Of a stretch of DNA of 64,000 nucleotides, positions 28,159-37,096 are shown one piece after another (position 1 is the first letter of the stretch; every line of letters begins with the position of its first letter). Made by a program: the position numbers and the translations under genes. Location: positions 462,308 through 526,307 of the forward strand of contig NZ_LVEJ01000003.1 in NCBI RefSeq assembly GCF_001648775.1, in the 5' to 3' direction. The notes beneath the pieces are model-generated. The model worked only from the letters and a program-made list of their open reading frames with translations. It did not search any database and had not been told where the DNA came from. Source of the DNA: Pseudomonas fluorescens. Its GTDB lineage: Bacteria; Pseudomonadota; Gammaproteobacteria; Pseudomonadales; Pseudomonadaceae.

Positions 28159-28452
28159 CTAATGAATAATCCAGCTCAGCAACCACAACCCCAACAACAA
28201 CCAGATGATCCCGGCAATGATCGACGCATTCATGAACGCCCGAATCGCCGACCACAACAGCATCAACCCGACGATCAGCGCGATGATGCTGATGATCGAA
28301 GTATCCATCCCCAGTGTCTTCGCCAGGCCGTCGACAAAGTTGCCACCGGCATTGCTCAGAATGTTGAACAGGCCACTGAGGCCATCGACGATAAAACGGA
28401 TGACCGAACCGAGCACCTGGCCGAGCCATTCGAAAAAGCTTTCTACCTGCAT
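28159..28452 (-). CDS. Small membrane protein, function unknown
   Basis: A 97-residue protein from ATG 28452 (MQVESFFEWLG), preceded by AGGATG. Residues 10-40 form an amphipathic start and a hydrophobic stretch around FIVDGLSGLFNILSNAGG. Two membrane helices follow (SIISIIALIVGLMLLWSAI and ASIIAGIIWLLLGLWLLSW), ending IIH. No catalytic motif is seen. It is bounded by repeats on both sides and is probably transcribed alone. I do not recognise the family. Confidence 0.75.
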   Translation of the reverse strand: MQVESFFEWLGQVLGSVIRFIVDGLSGLFNILSNAGGNFVDGLAKTLGMDTSIISIIALIVGLMLLWSAIRAFMNASIIAGIIWLLLGLWLLSWIIH

Positions 28453-28539
28453 GTGTGCATCCTGATGAAAGAGCTGAGCCTTGGGCCACACCGCAGGTGG
28501 CCGAGTTCCCTGCATGATAGAAGGTTTGCACCAATCCCG

Positions 28540-28629
28540 TGTGGGAGCGAGCCTGCTCGCGAATACGGTGGATCAGATAACTGATGGGTTGAATGACACA
28601 CCGCATTCGCGAGCAGGCTCGCTCCCACA
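28540..28629. repeat. REP doublet
   Basis: Inverted GTGGGAGCGAGCCTGCTCGC pair with about 40 bases between, in the divergent gap between the small membrane protein and the MazG-like gene. Confidence 0.9.
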
Positions 28630-28697
28630 ATAGATCATCTGCGCTGCTTGCCTTCAGGTCGTATCCCCCCGAAGCTATACGCCTTCAGGAGAGCCCG

Positions 28698-29000
28698 ATG
28701 AACCTTGTTGAACTGACCGAACGCCTGCACACCATTCGTGACCGCAATGACTGGCGGCAATTTCACAGCCCGAAAAACCTCGCCATGGCGGCCAGCGTCG
28801 AAATGTCCGAGCTGGTGGAAATCTTCCAGTGGCTGACGGAAGACCAGTCGCGCCAGTTGCCGGCCGACAAACTCGCCCATGCCGGGCAGGAAGTCGGCGA
28901 TATCGTGTTGTATCTGTTGCTGCTGTGCAGCGAGTTGGGGTTGGACATGAATGAAGTGGTGCGCGCCAAGCTCGCCGACAGCGAACGGCGGTTCAGCTGA
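28698..29000 (+). CDS. MazG-like nucleotide pyrophosphohydrolase
   Basis: A 100-residue protein of the all-alpha NTP pyrophosphatase superfamily, resembling the iMazG/RS21-C6 branch that cleans modified or excess nucleotides (dCTP-like). The metal-binding acidic residues are visible: EMSELVEIFQW (ExxE) and EVGDIVLYLLLL (ExxD). WRQFHSPKNLAMA near the start is the substrate-side signature. The start is ATG 28698 with AGGAGAG upstream. Its stop TGA shares one base with the ATG of cmoM. Confidence 0.93.
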   Translation: MNLVELTERLHTIRDRNDWRQFHSPKNLAMAASVEMSELVEIFQWLTEDQSRQLPADKLAHAGQEVGDIVLYLLLLCSELGLDMNEVVRAKLADSERRFS

Positions 29001-29749
29001 TGAGCGACCGGCATTTCGATCAGTTGGCGACGCGTTTCGCCGAGAAAATCTACGGCGGCGCCAAAGGTGCGATTCGCCTTGCAGTGTTGCAGGCCGACCT
29101 CGCCGAAGCGTTGCCCGATCGTCCGTTGCGTGTGTTGGACATCGGTGGTGGCTTGGGCCACATGTCGCTGTGGCTGGCCGAGCGCGGCCACGACGTGACC
29201 TTCACCGAGCCGGCCGCACCGATGCTCGAAGGCGCGCGCCAGCGTTTCGCCGAAGCCGGGCAAACCGCGACGTTCATTCAGGCACCCTGGCAGGAACTGC
29301 TCGGGCAACTCACCGAACCGTACGATCTGGTGATCTGCCACGCCGTGCTTGAATGGCTCGCCGAACCCCACGCGATCCTGCCGGTGCTGCATCAACTGAC
29401 CAAACCGGGTGGCTGGCTGTCGCTGGCGTTCTATAACCGTGATGCGCTGATTTATCGCAACCTGCTCAAAGGCCATTTCAAGAAAATGCGCAAGAACGTC
29501 ATGGCCGGCGAAAAGCAGAGCCTGACCCCGCAACAGCCGCTGGACCCGCGGGAATTGGCAACGCAACTCGACGGCTTGTGGCAGGTCGAAACTCAGAGCG
29601 GGATCCGGGTTTTCCACGATTACATGCCGGTGGAATTCCAGGCCCGTGCCGAACTCGTCGATTTGCTCGAGATGGAGCTCGCTCACCGTCGTCACCCAAG
29701 CTTCGCCGGGCTTGGGCGTTACTTGCACTGGATCTGCCGGCCGATCTGA
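29000..29749 (+). CDS. cmoM: tRNA 5-carboxymethoxyuridine methyltransferase
   Basis: CmoM (formerly SmtA) methylates cmo5U at wobble position 34 to mcmo5U in tRNAs. It has 249 residues. The family signature FAEKIYGGAKGAIR opens the protein. Motif I is RVLDIGGGLGHMSLWLA, followed by CHAVLEWLAEP and LSLAFYNRDALIYRNLLKG, and the C-terminal SGIRVFHDYMP is specific to CmoM. TGATG coupling with the MazG-like gene suggests an operon. A lipoprotein gene follows after 12 bases. Confidence 0.93.
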   Translation: MSDRHFDQLATRFAEKIYGGAKGAIRLAVLQADLAEALPDRPLRVLDIGGGLGHMSLWLAERGHDVTFTEPAAPMLEGARQRFAEAGQTATFIQAPWQELLGQLTEPYDLVICHAVLEWLAEPHAILPVLHQLTKPGGWLSLAFYNRDALIYRNLLKGHFKKMRKNVMAGEKQSLTPQQPLDPRELATQLDGLWQVETQSGIRVFHDYMPVEFQARAELVDLLEMELAHRRHPSFAGLGRYLHWICRPI

Positions 29750-29761
29750 TCGGAGCGCGAC

Positions 29762-30376
29762 ATGAAAGCTCAATCCGGATTATTGCTGATCTGTCTGGGA
29801 TTGGCTGCCTGCCAGGGCAGCAACCCGTACGTGGCGCAATCGCGGCCCTTGCCGCCGGCGCCGGCGCAAGCGGCCAACACTTTTGATCGCAGCGCCTATC
29901 CTGCGCCACCGCGTGATTACGGGCGCTACCGCAGTTGGGCCTGGCTCAACGGGCAACTGCCGCCGGGCACGGCGTGGGCGGATTCGGCGCAAGTGGCCGA
30001 GGCGGTGAGCAATGCCCTCGATCAGCGTGGCTTGCGCCCGTTGCATGACAATCGCCCGGCCGACCTGTTGGTCAGCGCCAATCTGCGCCTGGAAACCCGC
30101 TTGCGTCAGGTTCAGGACGACTACGGTTATTACGGCGGCGGCTACGGTGGCTATGATCGATATGGTCGCGGTTACGGCATGTACAACACGGTGCCGATCG
30201 TGCGTACGTATTCGGAGCAAGTCGTGGTGGTGCAGGTCAATCTGTTCGACGCCGGCAACGGTCAACCGGTCTGGAGTGCCAGTGCCGAAACTGCGAACAA
30301 GGGCAGCGAAATCGATCGCACCGACTCGATCCGCGAGGCTGTCGAAAAGGCCATGTCGGCGTATCCTCCCAGTTAG
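29762..30376 (+). CDS. DUF4136 lipoprotein, copy 1
   Basis: A 204-residue envelope lipoprotein with lipobox LAAC near residue 18. The DUF4136 domain follows: the YRSWAWLNG motif, [23 protein letters not shown], then [19 protein letters not shown]. An unusual Gly/Tyr patch ([19 protein letters not shown], about 121-139) precedes the last strands, which end [16 protein letters not shown]. It is paired with a paralog 55 bases downstream. The role is unknown; the family is common in outer membranes. Confidence 0.88.
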   Translation: MKAQSGLLLICLGLAACQGSNPYVAQSRPLPPAPAQAANTFDRSAYPAPPRDYGRYRSWAWLNGQLPPGTAWADSAQVAEAVSNALDQRGLRPLHDNRPADLLVSANLRLETRLRQVQDDYGYYGGGYGGYDRYGRGYGMYNTVPIVRTYSEQVVVVQVNLFDAGNGQPVWSASAETANKGSEIDRTDSIREAVEKAMSAYPPS

Positions 30377-30430
30377 CTTCGTGCAAATGAGAAGCTCTAG
30401 CAGGTTCATGTCTTCAACCGGAGAAAAACC

Positions 30431-30988
30431 ATGTTCCGCCGTCTCGTATTACTGACCATGGCCGTGCTGCTCAGCGCTTGCGCCGCCAATCAGGTCAATC
30501 ATGACTTCGACGCCAGCCGCGACTTTGCCGCCTATCGCAGTTGGAGCTGGAAAGACCCCGCCTTGCAATACCGTCCCGATGATCCACGGATCAAAAGTGA
30601 CCTGACCGAGCAACGCATCCGCCAGGCCGTGACCGATCAACTCGATCAGCGCGGCTTGCGTCCAGCCGCAGCGGGCGCCAAGGGCGACTTGAGTGTGCAG
30701 ACCTACCTGATCGTCGAGGATCGGCAGCAGCAAGTGACGACCAATTACGGCGGCGGTTGGGGTGGCCCGTGGAACGGCTACTGGGGCGCGCCGATGTACA
30801 ACGAAACGCGCAACATCACCTACAAGGTCGCGACCATCCAGATTGACCTGCTCGACGGCAAGGACGGCAAACTGGTGTGGCGCGGCAGCGATGAACAGAT
30901 GCTTGCCAGCAAGCCCAATCCTGAGGATCGCAGCAACGCCATCCGCGAGACGGTCGGGCGGATTCTGGCCAACTACCCACCGCGTTAA
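30431..30988 (+). CDS. DUF4136 lipoprotein, copy 2
   Basis: A 185-residue lipoprotein with lipobox LLSAC at Cys16. It repeats the architecture of the upstream gene: [48 protein letters not shown], a Gly/Trp/Tyr patch (GGGWGGPWNGYWG) and a final NAIRETVGRILANYPPR. The two are diverged tandem duplicates. A perfect terminator begins at its stop codon. Confidence 0.88.
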   Translation: MFRRLVLLTMAVLLSACAANQVNHDFDASRDFAAYRSWSWKDPALQYRPDDPRIKSDLTEQRIRQAVTDQLDQRGLRPAAAGAKGDLSVQTYLIVEDRQQQVTTNYGGGWGGPWNGYWGAPMYNETRNITYKVATIQIDLLDGKDGKLVWRGSDEQMLASKPNPEDRSNAIRETVGRILANYPPR

Positions 30989-31021
30989 AAAAAATGGGAG
31001 CTGTTGAGCTCCCATTTTTTT
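30987..31021. terminator. Bidirectional terminator after the DUF4136 pair
   Basis: AAAAAAAATGGGAGCT and AGCTCCCATTTTTTT form a perfect stem around GTTG, with A and T tracts usable on either strand. Confidence 0.92.
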
Positions 31022-31040
31022 GTTCCACCCTGAATTCTAT

Positions 31041-31128
31041 TGTGGGAGCGAGCCTGCTCGCGAAAGCAGGGTGTCATTCAACTGTTATTTGTCGGACACG
31101 ACGCCTTCGCGAGCAGGCTCGCTCCCAA
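31041..31128. repeat. REP doublet
   Basis: Inverted REP pair separated by about 40 bases, just after the terminator and before the tadG leader. Confidence 0.9.
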
Positions 31129-31218
31129 AGGGATGTTTGTCTGTTCGAAATGGCGCGTTGCCATTAGGCGCGTCTACACTCAATTGCACCAATGGAGGTA
31201 ACGGCAAAGGAGTGCGCC

Positions 31219-33216
31219 ATGTCGCCTCGTTCGCAATTCAATGGCCCGGCCCGGCAACGCGGGGCGATCGGGTTGATGGCGGCTGCCACCCTCAGTCTGG
31301 CGCTGGTGCTGATGTTGCTGGTGGTCGACACCGGTCGGCTGTACCTGGAACAACGCAAGTTGCAGCGGGTGGTGGATAACGCCGCCCTCGAGGCCGTCAG
31401 CCGTGGCGGTACCTGCCTGCCGGGCCTGACCGCCGCCAGTTACGCCGGGCAAAGCGCCGTGCGCAATGGCTACACGATCGATACCAACAATACCCTGTCG
31501 ACCACCTGCGGCACCTTGGTCACGGCAGCCACCGGCCTGCGCACGTTCAGCGTCGATGCGACTCAGGCAGCGGCGGTCAAAGTCGCTGCCAGCCGCACGG
31601 TGACCACCAGTTTTGCCGGTGGCGTGCAGGCCTTGTTCAGCGCTACGCCGGTCAGTCTCAATACCACGCTGAATGCCTCGGCAGTGGCCGCCAAACCGCA
31701 GCCAACCATTGCCCAACTGAATATTCGCAGCACCCTGGCCAGCATCGATACCGCGCAATCGAACATCCTCAATCCGCTGTTTTCCGGGCTGCTCGGCGGC
31801 AACGTCAACCTCACGGCGCTGGGCTGGAATGGCCTGCTCAACACCGATATCAACCTGCTCAAATACCTCGATCAACTGGCGATCAATCTGAATGTCGCGG
31901 CGGGCAATTACACCCAGTTGCTCAACACCCAGGCCACCGTGACGCAACTGATTCAGGCCGCCGCGACGGTGGTGCAACTCAACGGCGCGACCGCGCAAGT
32001 GATCACGGCGCTGGGGCAACTGCAGATCGCTGCGATCAACGCGGCGCCGGTCAAATTGGGCGACATTCTGCAATTGCAGACCGGCACCACGGCAGCCGGG
32101 CTGGACGCCAATCTGCAACTGCTGCAATTGATTCAGGGCGTGGTGCAACTGGCCAACAGCAAAAGCGCGGTGGCGGCGACGTTGCCGGTGAATGTGCTGG
32201 GGCTGGCCAATGTCACGGTGCGGGTGAAAGTGATCGAGCCGCCGCAGTTTTCTGCGATTGGAGATCCTGCGCGGGCCAAGGCGAATCCGTTGGGGCCGGA
32301 TCGGATTTATGTTCGAACTGCGCAGGTTCGCACGATGATTTCCTTGAATCTGCCGGTCCTCGGCGGTGTCACTGGACTGACCAATGCCGTGCTCGGACTG
32401 GTCGGTGGATTGACCCCGACGCTCAATGCGCTGCTGAGTCTGGATCTGGTCAGTACGCTCAATTCAGTCCTGTGCCTGTTGGGCGCCGGTTGCGAGCAAC
32501 TTGACCCACAACTGCTGCCGTCACCGCAAATCGACATCAGCCTGGACGCCGGCGGGGCGAAAAGTTATGTCACCGATTACAGCTGTCCGACGGGCACCAC
32601 CGGCACCAAGAGCCTGACCGCGCGCACCGTCACGTCGCTTGCCGACCTCAAGCTTGGCAAGATCGACCCGACCAACGCTTTTTCTTCTGCGGCCGAACCT
32701 ACGGTGGCGCCTTTGGCGTTGATCGATCTGGGCATCGTCACCTGCCACAAGGTCCTCTTGCTTGGCACCTGTGATCCCGCCACCCATGTGCCTTACGGCG
32801 CGGGCGGCATCGGCATCATGCTCGACACCAGCGTTGCGCAAAACACGCAAGACCTGGTGTTCTCCAGCGGCACGCCGTTCGCTACCCCGGCCAACCTCAA
32901 ATTGCCGCCGAGCGTGCTGCCGGCAGTGCCAACCAACAACATCGTCGGCAGCTTGTCGAGCACCCTGGCGGGCATCAATCTGATCGTCTACAAACCGTTG
33001 GGCAGCAATCCTTTGGGTGCCATCGTCACTGGCGTCGCTTCGTTGATCAGCGATGTCACCAACCGTTTGTTGCCGGTGGTCACCAGCGCACTCAGCCCCT
33101 TGCTCGACCCACTGCTCAACAACCTGCTCAAAGGTCTTGGCATCAACCTGATGGACGTCGACGTCGGTGCCAACATGACCTGCGGGCAAACCGGCAAAGC
33201 CTATCTGGTGATCTAG
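31219..33216 (+). CDS. tadG: Flp/Tad pilus pseudopilin-like protein TadG
   Basis: A 665-residue Tad component, start ATG 31219 with AAGGAG 7 bases upstream. The N-terminal TadG/TadE-like helix (RQRGAIGLMAAATLSLALVLMLLVVDTGRLYLEQRKLQ) fits PF13400 and anchors it in the inner membrane. The rest lies in the periplasm: a Leu/Gln-rich helical section (about 160-320) and a Gly/Ser/Leu-rich C-terminus with cysteines (CLLGAGCEQ, SCPTG, CHKVLLLGTC) and a final NMTCGQTGKAYLVI. In P. aeruginosa tadG belongs to the PprB regulon. Its stop overlaps the convergent pprA stop by four bases. Confidence 0.87.
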   Translation: MSPRSQFNGPARQRGAIGLMAAATLSLALVLMLLVVDTGRLYLEQRKLQRVVDNAALEAVSRGGTCLPGLTAASYAGQSAVRNGYTIDTNNTLSTTCGTLVTAATGLRTFSVDATQAAAVKVAASRTVTTSFAGGVQALFSATPVSLNTTLNASAVAAKPQPTIAQLNIRSTLASIDTAQSNILNPLFSGLLGGNVNLTALGWNGLLNTDINLLKYLDQLAINLNVAAGNYTQLLNTQATVTQLIQAAATVVQLNGATAQVITALGQLQIAAINAAPVKLGDILQLQTGTTAAGLDANLQLLQLIQGVVQLANSKSAVAATLPVNVLGLANVTVRVKVIEPPQFSAIGDPARAKANPLGPDRIYVRTAQVRTMISLNLPVLGGVTGLTNAVLGLVGGLTPTLNALLSLDLVSTLNSVLCLLGAGCEQLDPQLLPSPQIDISLDAGGAKSYVTDYSCPTGTTGTKSLTARTVTSLADLKLGKIDPTNAFSSAAEPTVAPLALIDLGIVTCHKVLLLGTCDPATHVPYGAGGIGIMLDTSVAQNTQDLVFSSGTPFATPANLKLPPSVLPAVPTNNIVGSLSSTLAGINLIVYKPLGSNPLGAIVTGVASLISDVTNRLLPVVTSALSPLLDPLLNNLLKGLGINLMDVDVGANMTCGQTGKAYLVI

Positions 33217-35966
33217 GTGTTCGGCGCAATCGGCAATTCGATGCAGAACCGTGCGCCCTCCGCCGAGTTGCGCACGCTTAACTGGCCGCCCATGTTATCG
33301 ATGATGCCGTAGCTCACCGACAGCCCCAGCCCGGTGCCGACGCCGATCGGTTTGGTGGTGAAGAACGGTTCGAAAATCCGCTCGAGCAAGCGCGGATCAA
33401 TGCCGCCACCGTTGTCCTCGACCCACAGACGCACCTTCTGTTCATCGCGCTCGGCGTAAATCGAGATCCACGGTTTGAACGTCGAATCCTTCTCGCGTTT
33501 GCCGAGCAACGCATCGCGGGCGTTGACCATCAAATTGATCAGCACCTGCTCAAGCTGATCGACATAGCCGCGCACCTGAACCTCGAAAGCGGTCTCGCTG
33601 ATGCGCAGGTCCACGCCTTTGCCGCGCATGCCTTCGGCCAGCAGCGACAGCGTGCCTTCGATGGCTGAAGCCGGGTTGAACAGTTGCTGTTCGATTTCCG
33701 AGCGGCGACCGAACACGCGCATGTGGTCCACCACTTTCGCGGCGCGATGAACCTGAGCGTCGATGCGGTTGAGTTTGTCGGTCAGGTAATCGATCTGCAC
33801 ATCACCGTTTCCCAGGCGCTTGAGCACGTTGACGATGGCCATGCGCATCACGTTCAGTGGCTGGTTGATCTCGTGCGCCAGGCCTGTGGCCATTTCGCCG
33901 AGGGTGGCCATTTTCGCGCTCTGCGTGAGTTGTTGTTGCGAGCGCCGCACCTCGGTGTTGTCGCGACCCACCGCTTGCACTTCGATCAGTTGCCCGTGCT
34001 CATCGAACACGCCGCGATCCGACCAGACCCACCATGCGTGTTCGCGGCCGGGCAATTGCAGGCTGATTTCCGCGGTGCTCACCGGCAACTCCGGGGACAG
34101 TAACGCCAGTCGCTCGACGAAAGCAGCGCGCTGTTCATCGGACATCCAACTGCCCAGATTGACCCCGGGTAATTGCTCCGGTGTGCATTCGAGATAGGTC
34201 GCCAGCGGCCGGTTGCCGAAGGTCAGGGTCAGGTCCGGGCGATAACGGCAGATCATCGCCGGCGAGTCTTCCACCAGAATCCGATAGCGTTCTTCGCTCT
34301 GTTTCACCTGCTCGGCGGCCAGGGTTGCGTCGGTGACGTCCAGCCATAAACCGACTGCCTCTACCGGCAGACCGAGGTCATTGCGCAACAACCTGGCTTC
34401 GTCGAGCAGCCAGTGATAAGTGCCGTGCTGGTCGCGAATTCGATAGCGGGCGCGCACTGAGCCCTCACGTAACAACTGGCGGGTGCGCTCGAAATACAGG
34501 TCGCGATCCTCGGGATGTAGCTTCTCCAGCAGCGCGCCATCGGCGCAGTCGGCCAGGCTCCAGCCCAACAGCGGTTGCAGGCTGGCACTGAAAAACCCCG
34601 GCACCAACGCGCCTTCCTGGTAGTGCTGGACGTAGATGACCGCCGGCGAACTGGCGATCAGGTTATCGAGACGGGCATGGGCGGCGGCGGCCTGTTGTTG
34701 TTGATTCTGGAAGTCGCTGATGTCGAGCATGAAACCGACCAGCCGCCGCTGCTCACCGGAACCGGTGACTTGCCCTTGCACGCGATACCAGCACGCGGCC
34801 TGCCCGCTGTCGGCACTTTGCCGGCGAACGTTGAGGGACAACGCCTCACCGTGTTGTTGCAAGGCTTGCAAACGGCTGCGCAACTCATCGCGGTCGGCGG
34901 GGTGGATCTGGCGCAACCAGTCTTCGAGCAACAATCGCGATGACGCCAGTTGCAGTGTGTGGGCGAGCGCGGGCGCCAGTTGAATCTGCTCATCAGCGGC
35001 GGATATTTCCCACCAGCCAGTCCCGAGCAAGGTTTGCAGCGATTCGATGCGCTCCAGTTGCAGGTGATGCTGTTGCTCGCGCAGGCGCGCCAACAGCGGC
35101 CCGGCCAGCGCGCCGGTCAAGGTCATCCAGTCGCGGTCCTGCAAATAGGGTGCAGCGCTTTCCACCGGGTAAAAGCCGCAGAGCAACCACGCCGTCACAC
35201 CACGCTCATCGCTGTACGGCACGGCAAAACCGTCGGTGTTGCCGAACAGCATCTGCACCCGCGAATGTTCGTCGAGGCCGTGATGCACCGCGACCCGTTG
35301 CGGGGCGCTGCCACGCAAACTGTCTAGCGGCGTGCCCAGACGCTGACCGTCATGCCATAAATTCGGCGCGTCATACGCCCGGTACTGGCGATGAATCTGC
35401 CAGCCCTGTTGGTCTTCATCAAGCAAGGCCAGTGCCAGGCAGGGGATGTGCCAGCGTTGCGCAATGACCTGCAATTGTTCGCTGACAGTCACCGGCAAGC
35501 GCGTCACGCTACAGGCGCGCAGTTGCTCGCTGATCTGCCCGGCAATCAATTGGCAAGCCTCGCGCTGGCGCGACTGTTGGCGTTCGAAGAGCAGGTCGGC
35601 AATGTCGATCAGTTGCAGCAGCCAGCCGTCCGCCAACGGTTGCACCCAGCCGCGCAGGTGCAGGGTCTGTTCGCCGAGGCCGGGGAAGTCGAGATCGAGC
35701 AACAGCCCTTGCCACTCACGGGGTCGGCCTTCGATGACCAGTCGGCTGTGCGGCAACAGATAATCACGCAGCGGTAAAGGTTGGTCATGAGGCTTTTGTT
35801 GCAGCAACAGATGACGCAACGGCCCGGCCATTTGCACCACGCCCGCCATGTCATTCAGCAGCAGGTGCAGGCCGGTGGTGGGTGCGCCGAGCGGATCAGG
35901 CAGGTCGTGGGCGGCGATCGGTGTGCGCTTGAGCAGCCGCCCGAAGAGGTTGTCGCCCGAGGTCAA
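33213..35966 (-). CDS. pprA: Sensor histidine kinase PprA
   Basis: PprA is the sensor partner of PprB and controls Tad pili and adhesion in P. aeruginosa. It is cytoplasmic, with no membrane helix. The N-terminal half holds a GAF-like region, followed by at least three PAS segments (about 380-480, 490-610, 620-740; e.g. WYRVQGQVTG, YHWLLDEARLL, AWWVWSDRG). HisKA has GLAHEINQPLNVMRM, and HATPase has DNGGGIDPRLLERIFEPFFTTK and GTGLGLS. The best start is TTG 35966, which overlaps the tadE stop as TTGA and gives 917 residues. Longer readings lie inside tadE and look non-native. It is co-transcribed with tadE. Confidence 0.88.
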   Translation of the reverse strand: MTSGDNLFGRLLKRTPIAAHDLPDPLGAPTTGLHLLLNDMAGVVQMAGPLRHLLLQQKPHDQPLPLRDYLLPHSRLVIEGRPREWQGLLLDLDFPGLGEQTLHLRGWVQPLADGWLLQLIDIADLLFERQQSRQREACQLIAGQISEQLRACSVTRLPVTVSEQLQVIAQRWHIPCLALALLDEDQQGWQIHRQYRAYDAPNLWHDGQRLGTPLDSLRGSAPQRVAVHHGLDEHSRVQMLFGNTDGFAVPYSDERGVTAWLLCGFYPVESAAPYLQDRDWMTLTGALAGPLLARLREQQHHLQLERIESLQTLLGTGWWEISAADEQIQLAPALAHTLQLASSRLLLEDWLRQIHPADRDELRSRLQALQQHGEALSLNVRRQSADSGQAACWYRVQGQVTGSGEQRRLVGFMLDISDFQNQQQQAAAAHARLDNLIASSPAVIYVQHYQEGALVPGFFSASLQPLLGWSLADCADGALLEKLHPEDRDLYFERTRQLLREGSVRARYRIRDQHGTYHWLLDEARLLRNDLGLPVEAVGLWLDVTDATLAAEQVKQSEERYRILVEDSPAMICRYRPDLTLTFGNRPLATYLECTPEQLPGVNLGSWMSDEQRAAFVERLALLSPELPVSTAEISLQLPGREHAWWVWSDRGVFDEHGQLIEVQAVGRDNTEVRRSQQQLTQSAKMATLGEMATGLAHEINQPLNVMRMAIVNVLKRLGNGDVQIDYLTDKLNRIDAQVHRAAKVVDHMRVFGRRSEIEQQLFNPASAIEGTLSLLAEGMRGKGVDLRISETAFEVQVRGYVDQLEQVLINLMVNARDALLGKREKDSTFKPWISIYAERDEQKVRLWVEDNGGGIDPRLLERIFEPFFTTKPIGVGTGLGLSVSYGIIDNMGGQLSVRNSAEGARFCIELPIAPNT

Positions 35967-36424
35967 AATTGCAGACTCGATTTGGCGGTCAGGTAGGGGG
36001 GCAGGTTCGGCACCGTGCCGAACCCCGGCAGCACCAGAAACGGGATGACCTGATTCAGTTTGCTGACCGGGTAGTTCACCGTCACGGTGAGGGTGCCATT
36101 GGGGCCGTTGCTGCCGCCGGTGCTGTAGATCGCACTGGTGTCGACCCCGACCACCAGGTTGAAGGGCGCCGTCACCCACTGCAATTGTTGCGTCAGCGCG
36201 GCGTTCGCGGTGTTGACCACGACCGTTGCATAGTTGGGCGTTGCCGGGTCGACCGCGACGCTGCGGCGCACCGCTTCGGAGGTGGCCTGGTTGAATGATT
36301 GCATCATCACGAAGGGCAAGCTGTAGCTGACCAGCCCGTAGAACACAGCAAAAAAAATGATGAAGACCAACGCGAATTCAATCGCCACTGCACCTTTTTG
36401 CGACTTGCGAAAGCCGGTTTTCAT
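35963..36424 (-). CDS. tadE: TadE-like minor pilin
   Basis: A 153-residue pseudopilin of the Tad system, start ATG 36424 (MKTGFRKSQKG). KGAVAIEFALVFIIFFAVFYGLVSY is the TadE signature: a basic stretch, a Gly cleavage site then AVAIEFAL with Glu at +5 of the mature form, leading into one hydrophobic helix. It would be processed by the prepilin peptidase FppA encoded divergently 75 bases away. The C-terminal domain is short and rich in Val/Pro/Thr. The downstream gene pprA overlaps its stop, so structural pilin and sensor kinase share one mRNA. Confidence 0.87.
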   Translation of the reverse strand: MKTGFRKSQKGAVAIEFALVFIIFFAVFYGLVSYSLPFVMMQSFNQATSEAVRRSVAVDPATPNYATVVVNTANAALTQQLQWVTAPFNLVVGVDTSAIYSTGGSNGPNGTLTVTVNYPVSKLNQVIPFLVLPGFGTVPNLPPYLTAKSSLQF

Positions 36425-36499
36425 GAGTGCGTCTACCCTGACAGTCACTGCGTAGTATCAGCATAGAATCATTCAGCAAAAACGGACGGTTTTTACCGG

Positions 36500-36970
36500 A
36501 TGCACAGTTTTATCCTCCTTCTCTGGCTGCTGTTGTGCGCGGCGCAAGACGCGCGCCAGCGCCGTATCGCCAATAGTCTGACCCTCGGTGCGGCGGCAGT
36601 GGCGCTGGTCTATCTGCTGTGGAGCGGCAGCACCTGGTTGGGCGCTGAAGCGGGGCAGGGCGGTTGGGCCTGCCTGATCGCGTTGCTGCTGACGCTGCCC
36701 GGGTTTTTCATGGGCCGCATGGGCGCTGGCGATGTGAAATTAATGACAGCTCTTGGCCTTGCGACGGACGGCCTGTTCATCCTTGGCGTGTTTATCGGCG
36801 CCGGTGTCGCCAGCCTGGTCTGGATGCTGCTGGCGCCAAGAGTCTGGCTCCATATGAGTCAAGGGCTTAGGGATCGTCTGCGATATCTGGCACCAGATAA
36901 GTCAAAAAAGCTGCCATTTGCACCGTTCGTGTTGATCGGCACTGGGCTTGTTTTGCTTTGGATCCATTAG
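36500..36970 (+). CDS. fppA: Flp prepilin peptidase FppA
   Basis: A 156-residue inner-membrane aspartyl protease of family A24 that cuts Flp and TadE/F prepilins. Both catalytic aspartates are visible: AAQDARQRRIAN near residue 15, and the GxGD motif MGAGDVKLMTALGL near residue 76. About five membrane helices. It lacks the N-terminal methylating domain of PilD, as expected for the short CpaA/TadV type. It is divergent from tadE-pprA and followed by pprB. Confidence 0.92.
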   Translation: MHSFILLLWLLLCAAQDARQRRIANSLTLGAAAVALVYLLWSGSTWLGAEAGQGGWACLIALLLTLPGFFMGRMGAGDVKLMTALGLATDGLFILGVFIGAGVASLVWMLLAPRVWLHMSQGLRDRLRYLAPDKSKKLPFAPFVLIGTGLVLLWIH

Positions 36971-36989
36971 TCGCCAAGCGCCACTAGTT

Positions 36990-37001
36990 CTATGTACATA
37001 G
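36990..37001. promoter_or_regulatory. 12-bp palindrome ahead of pprB
   Basis: CTATGTACATAG is a perfect palindrome lying 95 bases before the pprB start and 19 bases after the fppA stop. Its position and symmetry suit an operator, but no factor can be named. Confidence 0.4.
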
Positions 37002-37096
37002 TCGGAAAGTGCGTCTACTTTCAAAGGAACTGGTTTTACAGCCAAAGGCTGGCAGTACAGGAATGGTCAGCTTTGGCCTGGGACATGGAGTGGCAC

